43,345 nt of DNA from an uncultured Eubacteriales bacterium (GTDB lineage Bacteria; Bacillota; Clostridia; Lachnospirales; Lachnospiraceae). The translations under genes and the position numbers were made by a program. Under the pieces are notes generated by a model that had not been told where the DNA came from, ran no database searches, and saw nothing but the letters and a program-made list of their open reading frames with translations. Below, piece by piece: positions 25,021-34,253 of this stretch; position 1 is the first letter of the stretch, and each line of letters opens with the position of its first letter. The stretch covers positions 1 through 43,345 of the forward strand of contig ONED01000013.1 of assembly GCA_900316755.1 (NCBI GenBank). The letters run 5' to 3'.

Positions 25021-26319
25021 CTATTTCGTTTTCTCACTAAGTATTTTGTCAATACTTACCAGCTTTACACTCAACACAAAAATATCTGTCGCCACTTCCA
25101 ATTCCTCCGGCGTCGGGAAAGACGGAGCAATACGGATGTTGCTGTCTTTCGGGTCTTTTCCGTATGGGAATGTTGCTCCGGCTTCTGTCATCACCACACC
25201 GGCTTCTTTTGCCTTTGCGACAATCGCCTTTGCACATCCCTCTAATGCGTCAAAGGAAATAAAATATCCTCCCCGCGGACGAATCCAGCTTCCAATCTCC
25301 AGACCTCCCAGTTCTTTCTCCATCACAGAAAGCACCGTTTCAAACTTCGGTCTCAAAATATCTGCGTGTTTTTTCATATGCTCAACCATTCCGTGAATGT
25401 CCTTGTAGAAACGGGCATGCCGGAGCTGATTCAGCTTATCGTGTCCAATCGTCTGAATCTTCATCTGCTTACGAATATCCGCAAGGTTTGCGCTGGATGC
25501 CGCAATGGCAGCCACACCGGAACCCGGGAAACTGATTTTGGACGTGGAGCAGAATTTGTAAACCATATCCGGATTTCCCTCTTTTTTACATTCCATCAGG
25601 ATTTCAATCAGGTGATCCTGCTTATCATCATAAAGGTGATGAATTCCATACGCATTATCCCAGAAAATACGGAAATCCTTTGCCGCCGGTTTTAATCTTG
25701 CAAATCTGCGGACTGTATTGTCAGAATACGTGATTCCCTGCGGGTTGGAATATTTTGGAACACACCAGATTCCTTTTACTGCTTCATCAGAGTTTACGTA
25801 GGCTTCCACCATATCCATGTCCGGTCCTTCTTCCGTCATCGGGATGTTAATCATCTCGATTCCGAAATGCTCTGTTATCGCAAAGTGCCTGTCATATCCC
25901 GGAACCGGGCAGAGAAATTTTACTTTCTCTAATTTACACCACGGTGTACTTCCCATGACACCATGCGTCATCGAACGTGCAATCGTGTCATACATCACGT
26001 TCAGACTGGAATTTCCGAAAATGACAATATTGTCCTTTGGAACTTCGGTCATATCCGCAAGCAGCTGTTTTGCTTCTCGAATCCCATCCAGTACCCCGTA
26101 ATTACGGCAGTCCACACCTTCTTCACAAACCAGATCCGATTCGCTGTTTAACACGTCCATCATCCCCATGCTCAAATCCAACTGAGCCTTTGACGGTTTC
26201 CCGCGAGACATGTCTAATTTCAAATTTTTTGCTTTTACCTCATCGAAACGCTTTTCCAGTTCCCTTTTTTGCGCTGTTAACTCTTCTACACTCAAATTTT
26301 GATATGGCGTCATGTTCAT
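25021..26319 (-). CDS. PLP-dependent class I aminotransferase (aspartate aminotransferase-like, PF12897 type)
   Basis: The start is ATG 26319, 4 nt after AGGAGG; an in-frame ATG two codons on (26313) has spacing of 10 nt and is possible. The 432-residue product contains the N-terminal [14 protein letters not shown] signature, the NPQG turn in [15 protein letters not shown], and the cofactor lysine in [13 protein letters not shown]. These match the aspartate aminotransferase subgroup of PF12897, which moves amino groups between aspartate or related amino acids and 2-oxoglutarate. It leads the operon with gltX, so it may supply glutamate for charging; that link is inferred from position. Confidence 0.88.
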   Translation of the reverse strand: MNMTPYQNLSVEELTAQKRELEKRFDEVKAKNLKLDMSRGKPSKAQLDLSMGMMDVLNSESDLVCEEGVDCRNYGVLDGIREAKQLLADMTEVPKDNIVIFGNSSLNVMYDTIARSMTHGVMGSTPWCKLEKVKFLCPVPGYDRHFAITEHFGIEMINIPMTEEGPDMDMVEAYVNSDEAVKGIWCVPKYSNPQGITYSDNTVRRFARLKPAAKDFRIFWDNAYGIHHLYDDKQDHLIEILMECKKEGNPDMVYKFCSTSKISFPGSGVAAIAASSANLADIRKQMKIQTIGHDKLNQLRHARFYKDIHGMVEHMKKHADILRPKFETVLSVMEKELGGLEIGSWIRPRGGYFISFDALEGCAKAIVAKAKEAGVVMTEAGATFPYGKDPKDSNIRIAPSFPTPEELEVATDIFVLSVKLVSIDKILSEKTK

Positions 26320-26349
26320 ACATCCTCCTAAAAATCTTCATCACGTCAC

Positions 26350-26378
26350 AGTCTATCTGATTTTTGACTTTTTGGCAA
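26350..26378 (-). promoter_or_regulatory. Sigma-A type promoter for aminotransferase-gltX-helicase operon
   Basis: On the minus strand TTGCCA (26378-26373), 17-bp spacer, TAGACT (26355-26350). It lies about 30 bp before the start codon. Confidence 0.72.
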
Positions 26379-26455
26379 CTCTTTCTTGCAATCTTTTTGC
26401 GATTATTTAAAAAATTCGGCACAATTTATATTTTTTTGAATTTTAAACTTGTTTT

Positions 26456-26911
26456 TCATTCATTTTTGCGGTATCTCAGGGAATTTTGCTTCCACCCTTT
26501 CTGAAAGACACGGAACAGGGCACCCACAAGGAAAATCCCAATCGCAATCGCCCCTGCCAATTCCAGCGTGTTTATCAGATAATGCCCTGCCATCTCACTG
26601 TTTCCGGCAATGACATGATATGCAATGCGGTACATCCCGGCTCCCGGCACCGTAGGAAGGATTCCCGCAATCAAAAAGACCGTAACCGGAGTCTTCCATA
26701 TCCGTGCGAAAAGGTGTGACACAAACGCAATCACCGTGGCAGATAAGAACGTGGCGAGTACTTCATCCGCTCCTATTTTTTCACTGACCAGATACACCAG
26801 CCACCCTGCTGCGCCGACACATCCCGCGCACCACAAATACCGCTTTGGTGTTTCCAGAAGAATGGAAAATGCTGCAATCGCAATAAATGCCCCAATCAGT
26901 CGAATCATCAT
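26456..26911 (-). CDS. Threonine/serine exporter, small membrane subunit (ThrE C-terminal half, YjjB/DUF3815 type)
   Basis: The start ATG at 26911 overlaps the stop of the upstream gene (ATGA) and has GGGAGGTGG upstream. The 151-residue product is almost all membrane helix and carries the internal motif GILPTVPGAGMYRIAYH, typical of the split ThrE exporter family. In actinobacteria ThrE is one long protein; in Firmicutes it is often two, as here. The predicted role is export of threonine, serine or related small molecules. Confidence 0.85.
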   Translation of the reverse strand: MMIRLIGAFIAIAAFSILLETPKRYLWCAGCVGAAGWLVYLVSEKIGADEVLATFLSATVIAFVSHLFARIWKTPVTVFLIAGILPTVPGAGMYRIAYHVIAGNSEMAGHYLINTLELAGAIAIGIFLVGALFRVFQKGWKQNSLRYRKNE

Positions 26912-27687
26912 CCTATGCCACCTCCCGTCAGAGTCTTGTAGAGCATCAGTCCCAGTCCAATCCCCACGGCAATGGACGCTGCTTTCAAAAACGCTTCCAA
27001 AATCCTTGCACATCCCGACAGGTAATCCCCCTGCAGGGTATCCCGGATGGCATTGGTAATGGCAACACCGGGTACGATGGGCATAATGGCACTGATAATC
27101 ACGATATCCAGATTTAACCCCACCAGCAGAACTGCCTTGGCAGCCATAGCAAGGATGGCAATTCCGGCACAGGAAAAAATATCTGCAAAAATCGGACTCA
27201 TCTTGATTCGCTTTGCAAACATCATACAAGCTGCCAGCCAGACTCCGGAAAGAGCGGTTGCTAAAACATCTGCAGCACTTCCTCCGTACATGACGGCAAA
27301 CCCTGCTGCCACTGCAATCGTCGCAAGATTAAACTGCATCCGGCTGTATTGCTTTTCTTTTACCTGTTTCAGCCTTTCGTATGCCTCCTCCAAAAGGATT
27401 TCCCCTCCGCAGTACTTCCTGGAGATTTCGTTCACCTTGATAATGTTATTTAGATTTGTAGAACGTTCCTTGATATTCTTTACCGCCGTAATCGGCTGCT
27501 CCATTTTCTCATCATTGATGGTCGCCACAATTCCCGTCATCAGGGCAAGCGCCTCAATAGACTGGCGCTTCGATGTCTTTAAGATATGACACATGGTATC
27601 CTCTACCCGATACGTCTCGGCACCGCTCTGCAGCATAATCTCCCCTGCCAGCACTGCCGTGTCCATCAAAAGCTTATCGTTTTTCAT
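26908..27687 (-). CDS. Threonine/serine exporter, large subunit (ThrE N-terminal half, YjjP type)
   Basis: The start is ATG 27687, overlapping the upstream stop (ATGA); a longer frame to 27870 only reads through the neighbour. The 259-residue product starts with a soluble part containing GAETYRVEDTM, a mark of the YjjP/ThrE family, followed by four to five membrane helices with the IMPIVPGVAITNAIRDTLQGD motif. It pairs with the next gene to form one exporter. Confidence 0.86.
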   Translation of the reverse strand: MKNDKLLMDTAVLAGEIMLQSGAETYRVEDTMCHILKTSKRQSIEALALMTGIVATINDEKMEQPITAVKNIKERSTNLNNIIKVNEISRKYCGGEILLEEAYERLKQVKEKQYSRMQFNLATIAVAAGFAVMYGGSAADVLATALSGVWLAACMMFAKRIKMSPIFADIFSCAGIAILAMAAKAVLLVGLNLDIVIISAIMPIVPGVAITNAIRDTLQGDYLSGCARILEAFLKAASIAVGIGLGLMLYKTLTGGGIG

Positions 27688-28457
27688 TCTCCCATCCCGC
27701 TCCTGCGGTATTGATCTTTCCATTGGTGCAATGTATCCCCCTCCGGCACAAATTTTATTTTTTCCTCGTTTTCCCTCATTTCTTCCTGTAAACAGCCATC
27801 TACCTCCCGGTACATCCGGCTTTTTTGCAAAAGCTCCTGATATTCTCCGTCTGACATATATCGAAAACAAGCGTACAGATACGCTTTTAACATGGATTTT
27901 TCCTCACAAATCTGATATGCTGCCTCGTACATCTCTGCCGCCTCTTTATAAAGAAACAGTCTTCCGTACGCAGTTCCCAGATTGGCATAAACCCTTCCGT
28001 AAAATTTTTTGTCCATGCTCTCATCCGGTTCCCCCTGTACAATGGAGCGGTAAATCAAAATTGCCTGCCGGATGGCTTTGCTCTGAAGCAGATTGTCTGC
28101 TTTCAGCTTTTGTTTTTCAATCGGTTTTTGATTTTTCAGTTTTTCCAGTACATCCTGAATCCGTTTCAGTTCAGCCGTAGTGTAAATCGAAGAATGTGCT
28201 AAAATCGTAACCACAAACTGTTCTGAAGAGCTATGCTGTTCTATCATCTGCCGCAGACTTTCTGCCAGTTCCGAAAGCTCCAGCTCCTCATCAAGCCAAT
28301 CGCAGAGCTGCTTGTTCATAATCGTATAGTCTATCAGATACAGATGATTGCACAGATAGTAACACAGCTCTTCCATCGTATAAATTCTGCGGTGTATCCT
28401 GCTGATTTCATATGGATGCCCGGCTTTCTTTTTATGACAAAGAATGATACTGCCCAT
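27684..28457 (-). CDS. Helical-repeat (TPR-like) protein, unknown function
   Basis: ATG at 28457 has AGGAGG 5 nt upstream and overlaps the end of the previous gene by 26 nt. The 257-residue soluble protein begins with a conserved-looking MEELCYYLCNHLYLIDYTIM segment and has alpha-helical pairs in the second half, including YGRVYANLGTAYGRLFLYKEAAEMYEAAYQ, a clear TPR-like unit. Function is unknown. It sits between the Hsp70-like gene and the ThrE pair, and its stop overlaps the ThrE start, so the genes are translated together. Confidence 0.8.
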   Translation of the reverse strand: MGSIILCHKKKAGHPYEISRIHRRIYTMEELCYYLCNHLYLIDYTIMNKQLCDWLDEELELSELAESLRQMIEQHSSSEQFVVTILAHSSIYTTAELKRIQDVLEKLKNQKPIEKQKLKADNLLQSKAIRQAILIYRSIVQGEPDESMDKKFYGRVYANLGTAYGRLFLYKEAAEMYEAAYQICEEKSMLKAYLYACFRYMSDGEYQELLQKSRMYREVDGCLQEEMRENEEKIKFVPEGDTLHQWKDQYRRSGMGE

Positions 28458-29712
28458 TGCTTCCTCCTAAATGTATTTCCTTTTCCACGCAAAAATCAGT
28501 TGCCGGGAAAAATTCTCCAAACCCAAGGTCTTTGAACGTCATTCTGCAGGTCTTTTCATCCAAAAAAAGGATTTCTGCCTGCAATCTCAGTGTATAGTCT
28601 GTCCTCTTTGGCAATCCGTCAAGAGACACTTTTTCTACCTGCATCTTTTCTCCTGTCAGAGATTCCACATGAATCTCGATAGCATCTGCATTTTCCAGAA
28701 GAATTTCAAACTGGGCATCCGCCTCATACCATCTGGTTCCCCAGGAAACAATCGGATGCCACTTATCCACACCGTGCGTCCGCATCTTCAGGCAAATCTG
28801 ATCCATCATTTTTGTCTCGTCCAGATAAATCGGACCTTCCTCGATAGCCAGACTCTTTCGGTAGGCAGTATAACATGCTCCTTTGCTGTAAAGATTATTT
28901 CCAAGGAACGCCCGCCTGCCATTGCAGAGAACCTTCAGCGACTGGGGATACCAGTTGTTTTCAAAGCCCTCTCCTACCAAGAATACAGAAGACACCAGTT
29001 TTTTTGCGAACACTCCCTGCACAAATTGTTTAAAGCACACATCCGCATCCTTTGCCCGGTCCACATTCAGTACCGGGTAGACCGAAGACAGTTCTTTCAT
29101 CTTGGCACTTGCAACCTCATCCACAGTCACAAAGGTGTCTGTCCCTTTTCCGAATCCCGTGCGAAGCTTCCGCAGCATAAATGCCTTCACCTCATGCCGG
29201 TCACAGTGGAACAGAGCCGCCTCATACTGCCACAGCTCTTTTGGCTGATACAGCATGTAATTGCAAAAGCTTTCTTTATAATCCTGCACATAAATATTCT
29301 GTTTCGAAACACCTGCCCGCTGCCCGATTCCCTTTAACATCCTGCTGATGTCCATATTCAATTCCGGAACCGTAAACACAAGCTGCCGGATTTTTGAAAA
29401 GCTCTGCAGAGAAACCTCTACAAATTTCGCCAGAAGCCGGATGGCTTCGTAGGTTTCTCCGCAAAGAACTACTTTTTCCCCGTGGAGTGCTTTTTGGTAA
29501 AGATCCTCTATCGCCTCTCCCTTTCGAACTGCGTCGAGACGCTTTGCCTCGTTTCCAATCACCCATGTTTCCTCTTTTTTCCCTACTGCCAGAGGAATCT
29601 GGTAATTGTCATGGGTGGTTTCCATCGTCTCGGGTTCCTGCTGCTTCTCACTATAAAAACTAATCTGGCAATATTTCTCATTTAAATCGTATCCTATGAT
29701 GTCTCCGTCCAT
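28432..29712 (-). CDS. DUF5716-like protein with a degenerate Hsp70-type fold
   Basis: ATG at 29712 follows AGGAGG. The 426-residue product aligns by eye with the Hsp70/actin-like layout: IIGYDLN (5-11) for the first phosphate loop, FTVPELN (113-119) for the TVPA strand, VQDYKESFC (142-150) in the place of the EPTAAAL helix, VFLVGEGFENNWYPQSLK (243-260) for the LVGGSTRIPxVQ motif, and GNNLYSKGACYTA (271-283) for the PDEAVAxGAA helix. The second phosphate loop (DLGGGT) is replaced by ALFHCDRHEVK (167-177), so ATP hydrolysis is doubtful. The C-terminal 120 residues are beta-rich. The family name is from memory; its function is unknown. Confidence 0.75.
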   Translation of the reverse strand: MDGDIIGYDLNEKYCQISFYSEKQQEPETMETTHDNYQIPLAVGKKEETWVIGNEAKRLDAVRKGEAIEDLYQKALHGEKVVLCGETYEAIRLLAKFVEVSLQSFSKIRQLVFTVPELNMDISRMLKGIGQRAGVSKQNIYVQDYKESFCNYMLYQPKELWQYEAALFHCDRHEVKAFMLRKLRTGFGKGTDTFVTVDEVASAKMKELSSVYPVLNVDRAKDADVCFKQFVQGVFAKKLVSSVFLVGEGFENNWYPQSLKVLCNGRRAFLGNNLYSKGACYTAYRKSLAIEEGPIYLDETKMMDQICLKMRTHGVDKWHPIVSWGTRWYEADAQFEILLENADAIEIHVESLTGEKMQVEKVSLDGLPKRTDYTLRLQAEILFLDEKTCRMTFKDLGFGEFFPATDFCVEKEIHLGGSNGQYHSLS

Positions 29713-29735
29713 TCCACCATTCCTCCTTCCGTATT

Positions 29736-32700
29736 TTAATAAATGGGGAAAAACACTTCTGCAAGTTCTTCGTCCCGCTCATATTGAAGCATTGCTTCTT
29801 TTTGTTCTTCTTCCGGAAGCTGCGCTATCCTGTTCAGACTTCCGTATTTTCCACTCCAATTCTCCTGATTCTCCTCTGTATACGTATATCTCTCACTGAG
29901 GACCTCCTGCCCGTCTCTTTCTTCTTTAAAATAATAGCGGAGCGTTTCCCCATTGTATAGAATGAATTCTTTTACATAGATATCTTCATACATGGGAAGC
30001 AGGCTCTCTGTCTGTGTTTCCCCATCCTGAATCTGATATACAATCTTTACCTTATTTCCCGGATGTCCATGATACTCCACAAGATGCTTGTCATATAACT
30101 GTACCTCACAAAGCCAGTCTTTCGGGAACTCCTGATAAAATGCAAATATCATCCTTTTTGCGCATAGCTCCCGCAAATATCCCTGAAGAATTTCCGCCGA
30201 CTTCCGGTCTATCACCTGACCCGAGAAATATTTTAAAACCGCCGCTTTGCAAATCTCCGCCAGATATTCCCCGGCACACAGCTCTTTCATAATGATGGTA
30301 AACAGATTCATAGATGTTTCCCGCTCTTCTACCACATACTTGTAAGAAATATAGGCAAGATACGCCTGTTTCAGCCGAAAATAAGGATTCCCGACATAAT
30401 AATCTTCAAAAATATCTTCCTCACCGAACAACACTTCCGAGAACAGCATCTGCGTGATAATCCGCTCCGCCAATTCCCCGGAAGGAACGCCATACTTCCT
30501 CGCTTTTTGCCACAGCATCTTCATATCGCCTGTGGCTCCGCAGTAAAAGTGTGCAAGATATTTTAGCAGAACCTTGTCATACATGTCCCGTTTCAATAAT
30601 TCAAAACACAGGTACAGCAAAAAATCGTCTTCTACATTTTCCTGCTCCCGGATTCTTTTCGTGCACAGCAAAAAACAGTCTTCCTCGTCAAACGCCTCCA
30701 CCCCGTAAAGCTTCAGATTTTCAAATGTGAGCGGCAGCTTCTGTGACTCCTCATGCGCTTCCACCCGGCTTTTCATACGCTTTTTACAAAGCTCCATAAA
30801 CCGCATTTCATAGAACAGACGAACCACATCGTAAGGAATGGAATCTGTATAATGTACACCATCATTTCCCTCCCATACGATTCTTGCATCCTTATCATAC
30901 AGATATACGTTGGCACCATACTCCGTATAAGCAACACGCTGCCGGATACTTCCGTCCTTTTCAATCACAAGAACATATTTTATGTCCTGTTTCTTTGTCG
31001 TCACATGATATTTGTGACAGATATCATACAACGCGTCCAACTCATCCAAGGAAAGCTCACCTTCCCGCAAAAAACGGTTATAGAGAATGCGCAGCGAATC
31101 ATTGACGTGTCTCTTTAAAAGCTGCTCCCTGGCAAATGCTTCCATCTGTTCTTTATAATGCTGATAAATTTCACTTTCAGCCGCTTCATAGGTCAGAATG
31201 TTTTCATACAGGAGTGCCGTTTGGCGATAATCCAGATGAATCCCGTGCATAAAGTACAGATACACCGTTCTCGGAAAAGCCCCCCTCACACACCCAAGCG
31301 GGATAGACATCATATAGTACTCATAAAGCTGTGCAATCCGAAGTTCCTTTTTGACTGCCAGTTCATACCATTTAAAATACTCCGATCCCAGCTTATTTCC
31401 CTTAATCAGCTGGGTACAGAGTGCATGCAGAATGCGGTTATCCTCGTACATCGCATAGGCACGCTCCAAAATCCGAACCAGCTTTTTATTGTACTTTTTC
31501 TGCTGACCGATGAAATCTGCCGCATGCAGTGCCAGCTCTTCCGTTATCATCCCGTACTTCGTCGCAAAGTTCAAAACCTGAATCTCAAAAGACTCCAGCT
31601 TTCGAAGAAGCAGCACCTTTTCCTGAAAACAGATATATGCCTCCGCATAGATTAGAATCTGATTCGAGCCATTAAAAAACTGTCTCTCCAATACCCGCAT
31701 GCGGTCACTGTAGTCCCGATATTTCGGATCCAGATTCACCAGCATACATAACAGCGGCCAGGAATATGGGTGTTTAATATAGAGACGCCCTATCTCTTCC
31801 AGCGCGCGTACCAAAGATGCCGTATCCTTTTTCAAAAGTGCCATCAAAAACAGGTAGTATGCATTGATTTCGGCCTTACGGCCAATCACAAATTTCCCGA
31901 AATTTCCGTTTTCCAGAATCCATCCGGCTTCCTCTTCCCGCCTGCCCCGCAGATATACATGAGCCTCCAGAAGCATATAGTATTCGCTTTCCGGATCTGT
32001 CTCCCTAAGTTTCTTTACACAGGCAATCGCCTTGTCAAGCCACACATCTGTTTCCATTTTTCCTGAAATATAGGCAAGATAGTCTTTAAGACCTGCTCCT
32101 GCAATCAGCCCTCTCCTTATGCCTATTTCCTTCCGCACAGTACGTTGATGTACATTCACCTCCACAGTCAGAGCTTCATAAGGGGTCTCCACGAAAATCC
32201 TTCCGAAATTGTATCCGGCATGCAGGCGGTCTTTGCGAATAACATATTCCAAATCAAACCCGTTTCCCACAAAGTCTTCCGTAGAAATCTCTTTCTGTCT
32301 GACATCCAGAAACTCTCCCTGCGTCTCAATATGGATGGGGACATAACCCCATGTATTTTTTGTAATCTCAATGATTTCTTTCCGGTCCTCCAAGACATTG
32401 GAAAGCTCCATCCGCTCCTCCGACAGAGTCAAAAAGATTTTTTCCTTTTGCTTAATCCCTACCAGAAACTCTTCCAATGCCTGATCGTCTAACGACCACT
32501 TTCTCATGTTATCGTACAGATTGCGCACCCTCGGAGTTTCGTATTTTAAAACATCGTAAAACTGCCTTGCACGGAAGAGCTTTCTTGCCTCCGCAAAATC
32601 CTGCATGGCAAGTCTCCGAAAATCCGAAATTGTCTGCACCTTTCCGTAGGCAGTCATAATAAACGGTTTTTCCACAATCACTGTGAACGTAAGCTCATAT

Positions 32701-33008
32701 TCTCCCCCATTGCAGACAACGGTGAATTTCCCCTGCTCCATCTGTCCCGGACGAAGCCCGGTGCTGTCATAGGTAAAATTGACTTTCACCGGATTCCCTT
32801 CAAAACCCTGCTCCAGACAATGCATACGAAAAGAAGACGGATATACAAGTCCCCTGATATCTCCATCTTTTTGATTCTCTATGAAAAAATATCCCTGATA
32901 GACTTCCCCTTCTCCCACAGAAATCAGAAGATGAGTCTCTGAAAAGACCACATCCGGTTTTGGAAGTCTGAAATCTCCCTTCGCAAAATGCTTTATCTTA
33001 TTTTTCAT
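29736..33008 (-). CDS. DUF5717-like large protein (1090 residues), unknown function
   Basis: ATG at 33008 follows an AGCAGGTG SD. No signal peptide or membrane segment is visible, so it is probably cytoplasmic. Residues about 15-300 are beta-rich, with Ig-like strands (GLRPGQMEQGKFTVVCNGGE) around two tandem domains. Residues about 320-700 are helical with TPR-like spacing (for example EADLWLD-type helices and DPESEYYMLLEAHVYLRGRR). The end is again beta-rich. The Hsp70-like gene starts 23 nt downstream. I believe it is the DUF5717 partner that accompanies DUF5716 in many Lachnospiraceae. A scaffold or client-handling role with the Hsp70-like protein is inference. Confidence 0.75.
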   Translation of the reverse strand: MKNKIKHFAKGDFRLPKPDVVFSETHLLISVGEGEVYQGYFFIENQKDGDIRGLVYPSSFRMHCLEQGFEGNPVKVNFTYDSTGLRPGQMEQGKFTVVCNGGEYELTFTVIVEKPFIMTAYGKVQTISDFRRLAMQDFAEARKLFRARQFYDVLKYETPRVRNLYDNMRKWSLDDQALEEFLVGIKQKEKIFLTLSEERMELSNVLEDRKEIIEITKNTWGYVPIHIETQGEFLDVRQKEISTEDFVGNGFDLEYVIRKDRLHAGYNFGRIFVETPYEALTVEVNVHQRTVRKEIGIRRGLIAGAGLKDYLAYISGKMETDVWLDKAIACVKKLRETDPESEYYMLLEAHVYLRGRREEEAGWILENGNFGKFVIGRKAEINAYYLFLMALLKKDTASLVRALEEIGRLYIKHPYSWPLLCMLVNLDPKYRDYSDRMRVLERQFFNGSNQILIYAEAYICFQEKVLLLRKLESFEIQVLNFATKYGMITEELALHAADFIGQQKKYNKKLVRILERAYAMYEDNRILHALCTQLIKGNKLGSEYFKWYELAVKKELRIAQLYEYYMMSIPLGCVRGAFPRTVYLYFMHGIHLDYRQTALLYENILTYEAAESEIYQHYKEQMEAFAREQLLKRHVNDSLRILYNRFLREGELSLDELDALYDICHKYHVTTKKQDIKYVLVIEKDGSIRQRVAYTEYGANVYLYDKDARIVWEGNDGVHYTDSIPYDVVRLFYEMRFMELCKKRMKSRVEAHEESQKLPLTFENLKLYGVEAFDEEDCFLLCTKRIREQENVEDDFLLYLCFELLKRDMYDKVLLKYLAHFYCGATGDMKMLWQKARKYGVPSGELAERIITQMLFSEVLFGEEDIFEDYYVGNPYFRLKQAYLAYISYKYVVEERETSMNLFTIIMKELCAGEYLAEICKAAVLKYFSGQVIDRKSAEILQGYLRELCAKRMIFAFYQEFPKDWLCEVQLYDKHLVEYHGHPGNKVKIVYQIQDGETQTESLLPMYEDIYVKEFILYNGETLRYYFKEERDGQEVLSERYTYTEENQENWSGKYGSLNRIAQLPEEEQKEAMLQYERDEELAEVFFPIY

Positions 33009-33059
33009 CTGGTCACCTGCTCTGTCATTCTTTCGTCTTTCGCCACATGTTTCTACTTC

Positions 33060-34034
33060 TTATGATCTTACAATCAAATATACGGTGTACATCAGATATG
33101 CTGCCACCATCAAAACGCCCACTCCTCTGGAAATCTTTTTCGTCTTTGCAATCGGAATGTAAGTAAGCACCATAACTGCAATCAGCACCGTAATATCATA
33201 CAGATAGCTGCCGCTTACATTCATCGGCAAAATGGCTGCCGATGTTCCCAAAATAAAGAAAATATTGAACAGATTCGATCCGATGACATTGCCCACCGCA
33301 ATATCGCTCTCTCCCTTTTTCGCTGCAACGACGGAGGTCACCAGCTCCGGAAGGGAAGTTCCAAATGCCACAATCGTAAGTCCAATCAGTGCTTCACTCA
33401 GCCCAAATGCCCGTGCAATTTCCTTTGCACCATCTACTGACAAATCCCCGCCGAGCACAATTCCGGCAAGTCCGATGATTAAAATGAAAATGCTTTTCCC
33501 CACCGGCAGCGACATATTTGCAATCTCTTCTTCATGCTCCGATTTAAAAGCGGCACGCTGTTTCATTCCTTCTCGCACTGTTATATACATAAAACATCCA
33601 AAAGCGAGAAGCAGAATCCCACCGTCAAGCCGGCTGATTGTCATAGCCGGTGCCTTGAAAAGTATGGTGTCCATAGCAAGCACACCAAGCAAAACTGCCG
33701 CAAAAATCGACATTGGATAGTCTTTTCTGATCACGTTCTTTCTCACCATAATCGGCGTAATCGCAGCACTTGCGCCCAAAACCATCAGTGTATTAAAGAT
33801 ATTGGAGCCAACGACATTCCCAATGGCAATGTCATTGCTGCCTTTTATCGCAGCCGATAGGCTGACTGCAAGTTCCGGAGCGCTTGTCCCAAAGGCCACA
33901 ATCGTAAGTCCGATTACAAAGGTGGGAATCCGAAGCCTTTTCGCAATGGAAGATGCCCCTTCCACAAAATAATCTGCTCCTTTTACCAGAAGCAGGAATC
34001 CAATCACCAGTTTTACTATCGATATCAAAATCAT
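33060..34034 (-). CDS. Calcium/sodium antiporter (CaCA family, YrbG type)
   Basis: The 324-residue product has about ten membrane helices and the two inverted alpha-repeats of the family: GTSAPELAVSLSAAIKGSND in the first half and GTSLPELVTSVVAAKKGESD in the second. These line the ion-binding site. It exchanges Ca2+ for Na+ (possibly with K+) across the cell membrane. It is the first gene of a leftward run into the DUF5717/DUF5716 cassette, with only 51 nt before the next start. Confidence 0.93.
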   Translation of the reverse strand: MILISIVKLVIGFLLLVKGADYFVEGASSIAKRLRIPTFVIGLTIVAFGTSAPELAVSLSAAIKGSNDIAIGNVVGSNIFNTLMVLGASAAITPIMVRKNVIRKDYPMSIFAAVLLGVLAMDTILFKAPAMTISRLDGGILLLAFGCFMYITVREGMKQRAAFKSEHEEEIANMSLPVGKSIFILIIGLAGIVLGGDLSVDGAKEIARAFGLSEALIGLTIVAFGTSLPELVTSVVAAKKGESDIAVGNVIGSNLFNIFFILGTSAAILPMNVSGSYLYDITVLIAVMVLTYIPIAKTKKISRGVGVLMVAAYLMYTVYLIVRS

Positions 34035-34072
34035 CTTATCTTCACCATTTCTTCATTTAAATTTATCGAGAT

Positions 34073-34087
34073 ACTTCTGTCAGAAGT
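34073..34087. promoter_or_regulatory. 15-nt palindrome in the antiporter leader
   Basis: ACTTCTG and CAGAAGT flank a central T, downstream of the antiporter -10 box. It may be an operator or a short RNA hairpin. Confidence 0.4.
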
Positions 34088-34092
34088 AATCT

Positions 34093-34121
34093 TATGGTAG
34101 CACAAAAGAACGATAAAATCA
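34093..34121 (-). promoter_or_regulatory. Promoter for the antiporter operon
   Basis: On the minus strand TTGATT, 17-bp spacer, TACCAT with TGC just upstream (extended -10), about 60 bp before the start at 34034. Confidence 0.6.
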
Positions 34122-34149
34122 ATCAAAAGCCCACATTCAAGAAAACTGA

Positions 34150-34178
34150 TTGACAGTCCCTATTTACAGTAATAAACT
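34150..34178 (+). promoter_or_regulatory. Sigma-A promoter for the nuclease gene
   Basis: A consensus TTGACA (34150-34155), 17-bp spacer and TAAACT (34173-34178), 75 bp before the start codon. Confidence 0.75.
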
Positions 34179-34253
34179 ACAATTAATATAAAAACAGCGA
34201 ATTCGACGAATATTCCTCGAACATTTGTAATAAGTGAGAAATGGAGAAGAAAT

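Noticed and set aside
26456-27229. Longer start for the ThrE small subunit
   Set aside because: The extension reads in another frame through the large subunit; the ATGA overlap at 26908-26911 with a strong SD is the better start.
27047-27589. Rightward open frame of 180 codons opposite the ThrE large subunit
   Set aside because: Antisense to a recognised membrane protein; hydrophobicity is a reflection of the real gene.
28471-29337. Rightward open frame of 288 codons opposite the Hsp70-like gene
   Set aside because: Antisense shadow; composition is Cys/His/Phe/Ile-rich as expected from reverse reading, with no recognisable domain.
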